This document shows positions 15,493 to 21,121 of a stretch of DNA of 21,121 nt, piece after piece. Under the pieces are notes generated by a model. The model had not been told where the DNA came from and made no database searches. It saw only the letters and a program-made list of their open reading frames with translations. The first letter of the stretch is position 1. Every line of letters starts with the position of its first letter. The translations under genes were made by a program, and so were the position numbers. Source of the DNA: an uncultured Clostridia bacterium (lineage in GTDB: Bacteria; Bacillota; Clostridia; TANB77; CAG-508); contig CAKPJR010000004.1 of NCBI GenBank assembly GCA_934162925.1, positions 1 to 21,121 on the forward strand. Reading direction: 5' to 3'.

Positions 15493-15519
15493 CGTAGGGG
15501 CAGGCCCTGTGTCTGCCCG
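15493..15519. repeat. GC-rich palindromic element (REP-like)
   Basis: GTAGGGGCAGGCCC followed by TGTGTCTGCCCG forms a 6-bp GC stem (GGGCAG 15498-15503 with CTGCCC 15513-15518) in otherwise very A/T-rich DNA. Sequences of the type GTAGGGGC...GCCCG recur as dispersed repeats in many gut Firmicutes. The base composition suggests an inserted element. It lies between convergent genes and lacks a T run for termination on either strand. The rest of 15463-15634 holds only weak A/T-rich hairpins (such as 15556-15591). Confidence 0.55.
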
Positions 15520-15634
15520 AAAAAATATTCTAAATTATATTTGATTAATTAAATGAGATAACACATTTGTATTAGATTAATAATGTTATCTTTAAACAAA
15601 TAAATAATGTAACAAGATTCAATTTGCGCAATGA

Positions 15635-16759
15635 TTAATATAAATCATTAATATTTTCTCTAGATTTATTTAATCCAAATAACTTTTTGCATTTTGCAAT
15701 AAAAGTTCTAATAAAAGAAAAGATTGTTTTAGTATTATCAACAAGCATAAGACTTTTATTTATATTTTCAAACAAATTAATTTCCCCATATTGTTCGATA
15801 TAACCTCTTTTTTCTTGAACTAAGTTCATCATTTTACGATAAAACTCATTATAAAAAGTATAGTCATCAGAATAGCCCATAATATTTTTAAAATTATAAA
15901 GTTTTTGATTGAATGCTATTAAATCATCTAAATTTCTTATATTGTTGAATTCATTTTTAAAACATTTTTCAATAATTAAGTTTTGTGTTTTAAAAAATAG
16001 TGACATTATTTCTTGTTTGTTTTTATTTATAAGGTTATTCAAAAGTTTTATAGAATTAACTTTATCAGCATATTGCAATTCCAAAATTAAGTAATTCAAA
16101 TCATTTTCTAATAACAATAACTTGTCTAAGTTTTTAACTACTGTATTATAAGCTTTTTGACCTATTTTTAAAATAAGAGTGTTTTTAAAAATGTCATTAC
16201 CATTTAATGTACTATGATACAAAGGATATGTTCCAGTAAAATAAGCTAATTCATTAACTAAAGAACATTCCAAAGGATAATAATCTGGACTAATTGTATT
16301 AATAGATACACCAAAATATGTTTCAGATGTTTCTTCACTAAAATTTGCTTCAGAAGCCATTAATTGAACAGAAGCTTCATTTAAGCCAAGACCACAATTC
16401 GAAAAGGAATCATATAATCCCATTCTAGAAGACTTAGTAGTATTATTTGAACTTTGTATGAAATGTATACACTCATGTACAGCCAATTTGCTCATTTCTT
16501 CTATATCAAATATTTCGTTAAAATAAATTGAATTATCTTTATAAAAATACTTAGCACCAGAAGAGTCTTGAGGCATTTTGGAAATGTACATAGAAAGAGA
16601 TGAAATAGATTCAAATAATTCATTTCGCTTTAAATTGTGCTCAGGAAAAGCAAGACACAATTTACTTGCAACATTAATTGCTATCTTATTAACTTTTTCG
16701 GCATCTAGTTTTTCAATAATTTGAATGCCTTCTTTTTTTAAATTTGAATTAAAACTCAA
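15635..16759 (-). CDS. putative zinc metallopeptidase-like protein (HExxH), family not recognised
   Basis: A 374-residue protein I cannot assign to a named family. It carries HECIH at 95-99, preceded by a hydrophobic helix (MSKLAV), as in zincin metallopeptidases. A Glu in GLNEASVQLMAS (Glu128) is placed to be the third ligand of a gluzincin. There is no signal peptide and no obvious membrane segment; a hydrophobic patch (about 340-352) lies in a basic C-terminus. The only start with a ribosome site is TTG at 16759, behind AAAGGAG on the minus strand; the first internal Met is at residue 57. A TATAAT-like -10 at 16797-16802 lacks a convincing -35, so it may be read with the upstream gene at 16877-17404, 117 bases away. 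A cytoplasmic protease role is inferred only. Confidence 0.65.
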   Translation of the reverse strand: MSFNSNLKKEGIQIIEKLDAEKVNKIAINVASKLCLAFPEHNLKRNELFESISSLSMYISKMPQDSSGAKYFYKDNSIYFNEIFDIEEMSKLAVHECIHFIQSSNNTTKSSRMGLYDSFSNCGLGLNEASVQLMASEANFSEETSETYFGVSINTISPDYYPLECSLVNELAYFTGTYPLYHSTLNGNDIFKNTLILKIGQKAYNTVVKNLDKLLLLENDLNYLILELQYADKVNSIKLLNNLINKNKQEIMSLFFKTQNLIIEKCFKNEFNNIRNLDDLIAFNQKLYNFKNIMGYSDDYTFYNEFYRKMMNLVQEKRGYIEQYGEINLFENINKSLMLVDNTKTIFSFIRTFIAKCKKLFGLNKSRENINDLY

Positions 16760-16876
16760 AGTCCTTTTTCTCCTTTTAAATCTTTAGTACACAATTATTA
16801 TATAATATAAAGGACAAAAAAATATTTCAGAAAGATTAAACTTACATTACATTTTAATTACAAAAAATATGATTTA

Positions 16877-17404
16877 TTATGAAACTTTTAATACTTTAGT
16901 TTTATTAAAATTCTTTTTATAAGCTTCATATTTAATTAGTGAGTTATTTAAAAGCTCTTTATAAGCAATAGAATTAGTTCTGTACTTTATATTACAAAAA
17001 GCTTGTATAATTGTCGTATTAATTACCTCTCTATTAAATCTAACTATATCTGGATCTACAAAAATTTTGTTTTTCACACATTTAAAATAGTTATTGTTTA
17101 GTCGTTGTATTTTATAGTCATCTGGGGCAAATTTTAGTATATGCCTTGCAACTTCCATAGCATATTCAATTTCTGTTTCAGCAACTTTGTCATACAATTT
17201 TTTAATAGCTAAGTTTATAACATCAATGTCCTTATTATTTTTATACTTTTTTGGAAGATATAAATTTATTTCATATTCATCTTTATTTAATTCAACTTTA
17301 GAAGTATTAATATATTTAACGTTTAGCTTTAAAACTTTGCCCAAAACACTAACAGTTAAATAAGAAGTAGTTCTAGATTCATTTTTGAATTTTAAGATGC
17401 CCAT
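16877..17404 (-). CDS. YgjP/DUF45 (M48-like)-related protein with a degenerate zinc site
   Basis: A 175-residue protein. The ATG at 17404 (minus strand) follows a strong AGGGGGGAT ribosome site; a longer frame to 17482 would start inside the promoter. Residues 45-165 follow the layout of YgjP/DUF45 metallohydrolases: INLYLP, a helix with KLYDKVAE, KI-x-VDPDIVRFNREVI, then the site where active members have HE(F/L)CHxKYxxHS. Here that segment is IIQAFCNIKYRTNS, so His-Glu-x-x-His has become Gln134-Ala-Phe-Cys-Asn138 and the third His is Asn144. All expected metal ligands are gone while the surrounding residues persist, which suggests a pseudoenzyme and not a random ORF. Transcription probably starts at the promoter at 17454-17482, which overlaps a perfect palindrome. 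The alignment is from memory of the family. Confidence 0.6.
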   Translation of the reverse strand: MGILKFKNESRTTSYLTVSVLGKVLKLNVKYINTSKVELNKDEYEINLYLPKKYKNNKDIDVINLAIKKLYDKVAETEIEYAMEVARHILKFAPDDYKIQRLNNNYFKCVKNKIFVDPDIVRFNREVINTTIIQAFCNIKYRTNSIAYKELLNNSLIKYEAYKKNFNKTKVLKVS

Positions 17405-17421
17405 AAAAATCCCCCCTAAGA

Positions 17422-17458
17422 ATAATAAACACATGTTTACCAAACATGTGTTTATTAT
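17422..17458. promoter_or_regulatory. perfect 17-bp inverted repeat overlapping a promoter: probable operator or 5' hairpin
   Basis: Arms 17422-17438 and 17442-17458 are exact reverse complements (core AAACACATGTTT) around the 3-base spacer ACC. On the minus strand the repeat starts within the -10 box of the gene at 17404 and extends over the start site towards the ribosome site. This is a typical repressor position, but a transcript would also fold into a stable hairpin. No adjacent regulator gene is present. Confidence 0.75.
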
Positions 17459-17482
17459 AAATTTTAGAACAAAAAAAGTCAA
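17454..17482 (-). promoter_or_regulatory. promoter of the YgjP-like gene
   Basis: On the minus strand, TTGACT (17477-17482) and a perfect TATAAT (17454-17459) are 17 bases apart. The spacer contains GTTCTAAA, as in the rubredoxin promoter at 8681-8709. Confidence 0.8.
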
Positions 17483-17500
17483 TAGGTTTTAATACAAATG

Positions 17501-17529
17501 TTGAAAAAAATAATTAATGCTGATAGAAT
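17501..17529 (+). promoter_or_regulatory. promoter of the purD-like gene
   Basis: TTGAAA at 17501-17506 and TAGAAT at 17524-17529 are 17 bases apart. The leader to ATG 17609 is about 70 bases and contains a short GAATT/AATTC imperfect hairpin around TTCCGGG; I see no known riboswitch in it. Confidence 0.55.
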
Positions 17530-17608
17530 ATAGAAAAGTAGTCAGATAAATTAGAATTTGTTCAGTTCCGGGTGAATTCCAATTTATAAACAGGAGGTAA
17601 GTTCGAAA

Positions 17609-18910
17609 ATGGAAAAATGCCTATTATTAGGAAATGGTGGAAGAGAAGCCGTGTTAGCAGAATATATTAGTAAAGGGTATAAGCTATATGTAGTATGTCC
17701 ATATGAAAATCCAAGTATTGTAGAAATGGTAGAAAAATCAGGTGGTAAGTATATTGTAGCAGATCCTTTTAACAAAGATATAGTTTCAGATTTTATAAAA
17801 GAAAATAATATTGAAATATGTTTAATAAGTAGTGACAATTTATTACAAGATGGATTAATAGATGTTGCAAGAAAATTAGGGTTAAAAACATTTGGACCAA
17901 CATCAAAAGGAGCAAAAATAGAATGGAGCAAAACTTATGCACTAGATATAGTAGAAAAATTGGCTCCAGAAATGATAATAAAAAATTATAATGTAACAAG
18001 TGTAGAAAAACTAAAGGATATAGTAGATTTATATAATGATGATAGTTTTGTTATAAAACCAGAGGGACTTACAGGGGGAAAAGGTGTAAAGGTTGGAGGA
18101 ATACACTTTAAAGGAAAAGACGAAGGATTTAAATATGCAAAAAGTTGTTTGGAAATAAGTGGAAATGTAATTATTCAAGACAAAATAGAAGGAAGAGAAT
18201 TTACTGTAATGGCATTAACAGATGGAGAAAATATTGTAGTTACTCCAACAACATTTGACTATCCATATAGATTTAATGAAGATAAGGGACCAGGAACAGG
18301 TGGAATGGGATGCTTAAGTTTTGAAAATGGAATTCTACCATTCTTGGAACAAAAAGATATTGAAGAATGCAGTAAATTAATAAAAGAAACATTGAAATAT
18401 ATAAATAGAGATAATTTAGAATTTAATGGGGTTATATATGGCGGATTTTTTAAAACAAAAAATGGAATTAAGTTTATAGAGTTCAATTCCAGATTTGGAG
18501 ATCCAGAAGCATTAAATGTTCTAAATTCTCTAGAAACTCCTTTTACAGATGTAATGAAAAATATATTTAATAAAACATTAAGTATAGAGAATTGTAAGTT
18601 CAAAAATGAATGTACATTTACAGTATATGTAGTTACAAAAGAATATGCAGTAGAAAGTAGAAAAGAACCTTTGATATTTACAATAAATAGAGATGCAATA
18701 GAAAATCAAGGAGTAAAAATATATTTTGCAAACACTAAGCATTTAGAAGGTAATAAATATTCATCAGTAAGTAATTCTAGATTATTTGGTTTAACAACAT
18801 CAGCGAAGAGTTTACAAGAAGCAAAAGAAAAAGTATATAATGCAATAAAAGGGAACATAGATGAGAAACTAGATTACAGAACAGATATAGGAAATATATA
18901 TGAGCATTAA
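17609..18910 (+). CDS. purD: phosphoribosylamine-glycine ligase-like ATP-grasp protein (divergent PurD)
   Basis: PurD joins glycine to phosphoribosylamine in purine synthesis. This 433-residue protein has PurD architecture: N-terminal GNGGRE (8-13), FGPTSKGAKIEWSK before the ATP-grasp, the ATP-binding KPEGLTGGKGV (about 150-160), GPGTGGMG (about 230), and the metal-binding EFNSRFGDPEA (about 290). Several positions depart from typical PurD: GNGGRE is followed by Ala where His is usual; the GPE-x-PL segment reads SSDNLL; and D-x-KR before the glycine loop is FDYPYRF. It stands alone, not in a pur operon, with its own promoter and AGGAGG ribosome site. It may be a true but divergent PurD or a related ligase with another substrate. 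No other pur gene is in the window. Confidence 0.75.
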   Translation: MEKCLLLGNGGREAVLAEYISKGYKLYVVCPYENPSIVEMVEKSGGKYIVADPFNKDIVSDFIKENNIEICLISSDNLLQDGLIDVARKLGLKTFGPTSKGAKIEWSKTYALDIVEKLAPEMIIKNYNVTSVEKLKDIVDLYNDDSFVIKPEGLTGGKGVKVGGIHFKGKDEGFKYAKSCLEISGNVIIQDKIEGREFTVMALTDGENIVVTPTTFDYPYRFNEDKGPGTGGMGCLSFENGILPFLEQKDIEECSKLIKETLKYINRDNLEFNGVIYGGFFKTKNGIKFIEFNSRFGDPEALNVLNSLETPFTDVMKNIFNKTLSIENCKFKNECTFTVYVVTKEYAVESRKEPLIFTINRDAIENQGVKIYFANTKHLEGNKYSSVSNSRLFGLTTSAKSLQEAKEKVYNAIKGNIDEKLDYRTDIGNIYEH

Positions 18911-18933
18911 AAAGAGGCTTTAATAGCCTCTTT
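18911..18933. terminator. bidirectional terminator between convergent genes
   Basis: AAAGAGGC (18911-18918) pairs with GCCTCTTT (18926-18933) around TTTAATA. It begins directly after the purD-like stop and ends one base before the stop codon of the minus-strand gene, so it can serve both. Confidence 0.85.
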
Positions 18934-18934
18934 G

Positions 18935-20938
18935 TTAATCCCAATCTGTTTTTTGTTTTGTTTGAATATTATCAGAAATTGCTCTAGAACTTGACAATAC
19001 ATAATCATCTACATGTTCATCTATTTTATTTACTACTTCAGCTTGTTTTGCTTTATAATTTATTGCAGAAAAAAACAATGGAGAAATAGCAACAATTTGT
19101 TCTTGATGTAAAGGTTCTGAATCAAAATTCTCAGAAAAATTTGACTTTTCCTCATCTTTTGCTACTGATTTCTTGAAAGAATTATTAGGAGAAGTATCAA
19201 GGATAGAATTTTTTTCAACAGGCTTTTTAGGTAGAGTAGATAATTCTTCCTCACAAGATTTTCCCTCAGGATTTAAATTTGATGTAGGAATTTTAGGTAG
19301 TATAGTTAAAGTCTCTTTATTATCAGTAGGGGCTTCAACTACTTCCTTTTTTAATTCTTTTTCCTGAATAATAGATTCTTCTTCAACTGTATCTTCTTTT
19401 TCAACTGCATTTTCTTTGTCAATTTTTTTTAAGGTTGCAGATTTTTCTATAGTTATTTCATTTCCTGCTATTGGTAGCTCAGTAGGAGGGACTTTACTAG
19501 TTGTTTCGTTATCAACTATTTTTTCAATTTCTACTTTAATATTGTCAAATGGCTCAGAAGTAATAGGAGTATTACAAGACGCAATTTCTGATTCAGCAGA
19601 TAAATCTTCTTGTGATTTTTCTTCAGGACTGGTATCTTCTTCTTGTTTTTCTTTGACTATACTACTAGGAATTTCTTTAATATTAGTACCTGAAATATTT
19701 TGCTTCTTTAGTTCTGGCAAATCTAGTTCTTGTGCTGCAGCAGATTTAGACAATTTTATCTCTATGCCATCTTTTAAATTTTCTTGATCAAATTCATTTA
19801 ATGAAGAAGTTGCATGGCTAGATTCTTCAGATTTTGCATAAATTGTGTTTATACAAGAATTGAAAAAATTGTTTGAAATTGCTTTTCCAGGAGGCAATAA
19901 TAGATTAAAATAGCTAATTATTGCATATTTTTTTATATCATCCATTTCATTAAACTCTTTATATGAAAGAGATTTATTACCTACATTTAAATCAGGCACT
20001 TTTAACTTATTTAAATAAGTTGGAGAATAATCTAAATAAGTAGCGCTTAATATAAGTTCCTTATATTTATCATTAAATTTAATAGAGTTATTTTTATACA
20101 CCCATTTAAACATTTCATTTACATTGTTAGGTTTCTTAGAAATAGCCAAAACGCTAGCATATGCAGCCGCTTGTTTATCCAAATCAGAATATTTCTTGTT
20201 TAGAGGGCTTTGCACAGGAGTTTTAGGCAATTCAGTGATCTCAGCAGAGGTTGAATCATTATTTCCTTTAGAAACTTCATCTTCTCTAGAAATAGAATGC
20301 AAATATTCATCTGATGTATATCTTTTTATTTCAGATTTGTGTTTTATAAAATCATCTAGTTCAAATTTATTATGTATAGAGTATTTCTTTTCCCATTCTT
20401 CACGAGATTTAGAAAATTCTTCAAAAGTACTAGTACGTTTAGTAATAGCAACAAGGTCAGAAAAAGCTTCTTCCTGATTAAAGGCATTTTCTTCTAGGTT
20501 TCTTGTACTTGTATATGAATCTATTTTCTTTTGATACATTTTCAAAAATGAAGATTTTGGGTATTGCTTTTCCCACTCTTTAACTTTGGATTTTAGAGTA
20601 TTAAGGTCATTAGTTTCTTTTATAATTCTATACAACTTTACTAATGCTTTACTTTGATTTTCTATTTTTTTATTTTCTTTAAACTTAATTTGAGAATAAA
20701 TATATTGAGTAACTGAAGAATAATATTCATTAAGTAAATATTCAATTTTCTTTTTAAATTCGGGACTAGCTAAACCATCTAATAGCTTTTTGTACTTATT
20801 CTTCCAAGAGGTAATTCTATAATCTAAAAGCTCAATGTCTTGAAGCTGCATAGCTTCTGCAATGATTTGGCAAAGTTCGAAATATGCTTCATCTTCTAAC
20901 TTTTTTAATTCTTCTTTTTCTGCCTTTGTATTACTCAT
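18935..20938 (-). CDS. large repeat protein with acidic disordered C-terminal half, function unknown
   Basis: A 667-residue protein I do not recognise. The ATG at 20938 follows AGGAGG on the minus strand. There is no signal peptide or membrane segment. Residues about 15-305 contain four related helical modules; three share a Trp-x3-Tyr signature (W45/Y49, W122/Y126, W182/Y186) and the second and third show EWEKQY and EWEKKY. The fourth (about 257-305) is weaker (KWVYKN). From about 390 the sequence is rich in Glu, Lys, Ser, Thr and Pro and probably disordered. A short motif recurs: LPKTP (about 237), LPKIP (about 546) and LPKKP (about 569), each after Thr/Glu. A cytoplasmic scaffold or helical-repeat interaction protein fits the shape; this is inference. 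It has its own promoter and shares a terminator with the purD-like gene. Confidence 0.75.
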   Translation of the reverse strand: MSNTKAEKEELKKLEDEAYFELCQIIAEAMQLQDIELLDYRITSWKNKYKKLLDGLASPEFKKKIEYLLNEYYSSVTQYIYSQIKFKENKKIENQSKALVKLYRIIKETNDLNTLKSKVKEWEKQYPKSSFLKMYQKKIDSYTSTRNLEENAFNQEEAFSDLVAITKRTSTFEEFSKSREEWEKKYSIHNKFELDDFIKHKSEIKRYTSDEYLHSISREDEVSKGNNDSTSAEITELPKTPVQSPLNKKYSDLDKQAAAYASVLAISKKPNNVNEMFKWVYKNNSIKFNDKYKELILSATYLDYSPTYLNKLKVPDLNVGNKSLSYKEFNEMDDIKKYAIISYFNLLLPPGKAISNNFFNSCINTIYAKSEESSHATSSLNEFDQENLKDGIEIKLSKSAAAQELDLPELKKQNISGTNIKEIPSSIVKEKQEEDTSPEEKSQEDLSAESEIASCNTPITSEPFDNIKVEIEKIVDNETTSKVPPTELPIAGNEITIEKSATLKKIDKENAVEKEDTVEEESIIQEKELKKEVVEAPTDNKETLTILPKIPTSNLNPEGKSCEEELSTLPKKPVEKNSILDTSPNNSFKKSVAKDEEKSNFSENFDSEPLHQEQIVAISPLFFSAINYKAKQAEVVNKIDEHVDDYVLSSSRAISDNIQTKQKTDWD

Positions 20939-20970
20939 ACAACGTCCTCCTAAAATTTATTCCAACAATA

Positions 20971-20999
20971 ATTATAACAAGATTTGTAGGAAAAGTAAA
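20971..20999 (-). promoter_or_regulatory. promoter of the 667-residue repeat protein gene
   Basis: On the minus strand, TTTACT (20994-20999) and a perfect TATAAT (20971-20976) are 17 bases apart, followed by AGGAGG before ATG 20938. The remaining 21000-21121 holds no ORF or structure that I can support. Confidence 0.65.
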
Positions 21000-21121
21000 G
21001 AAAAGATAGATTGGAATTTGTGCAAGTAAATTATTTAGAAAAAATAAAATATTAAAAATGGAAAAAACGTTGCGAATGGATTGAGCTTGAGGTAGAAATT
21101 GTTCTTCTATATGAGTAGGGA

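Noticed and set aside
15493..15519. The GC-rich hairpin as the terminator of the uracil-DNA glycosylase operon
   Set aside because: It is followed by an A run on the plus strand and has no T run on either strand.
17422..17458. LexA/SOS box reading of the palindrome
   Set aside because: The core AAACATGTTT does not match the Gram-positive GAAC-N4-GTTC box, and the repeat is much longer than a LexA site.
21000..21121. Start or end of another gene at the right edge
   Set aside because: Only short frames with early stops are present, and no ribosome site or family-like sequence is visible.

Overview
The window is a stretch of a low-GC Firmicutes chromosome, most likely a Clostridia lineage from an anaerobic community. 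The signs are very A/T-rich codon use (arginine almost always AGA), strong AGGAGG-type ribosome sites, TTGACA/TATAAT promoters, rubredoxin, AddB instead of RecB, and a cohesin/dockerin pair with a sortase-type signal. No rRNA, tRNA, transposase, phage gene or CRISPR array was seen. All calls come from reading the sequence; no database search was run.

Layout. 1-816: 3' part of an ABC transporter substrate-binding protein with an apparent +1 frameshift at base 75. 940-1371: a membrane-anchored protein with 32 cysteines in a three-residue period. 1451-1614: a gene-free unit with promoter, hairpins and terminator, possibly a small RNA. 1757-3009: a TSCPD-domain protein and an LdhA-type D-lactate dehydrogenase. 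3257-8383: a two-gene surface operon, made of a 1381-residue leucine-rich-repeat/Ig-like/dockerin protein and a cohesin/Ig-like protein with a YPKTG wall-sorting signal. 8509-8649 (minus): a short rubredoxin. 8790-15462: a plus-strand operon of an OGG-type DNA glycosylase, AddB, CoaD, a CoaE-PgeF fusion (with a second apparent +1 frameshift, in the P-loop) and a family 4 uracil-DNA glycosylase. 15635-17404 (minus): a putative HExxH zincin and a YgjP/DUF45-like protein that has lost its zinc ligands. 17609-18910: a divergent PurD-like ATP-grasp ligase. 18935-20938 (minus): a 667-residue repeat protein with a long acidic, disordered tail.

How they work together. The surface operon looks like a minimal non-cellulosomal cohesin-dockerin system: the small protein would be fixed to the cell wall and capture the large secreted LRR protein. 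The 8.8-15.5 kb operon mixes base-excision and recombinational repair with the last two steps of CoA synthesis. The two frameshifts share one feature: each lies at an in-frame CGG codon within CACGGA, skipping one C restores the frame, and I found no other in-frame CGG in the roughly 6,000 codons here. Sequencing or assembly error is the simplest explanation; +1 decoding at a starved or unassigned CGG codon is the exciting one.
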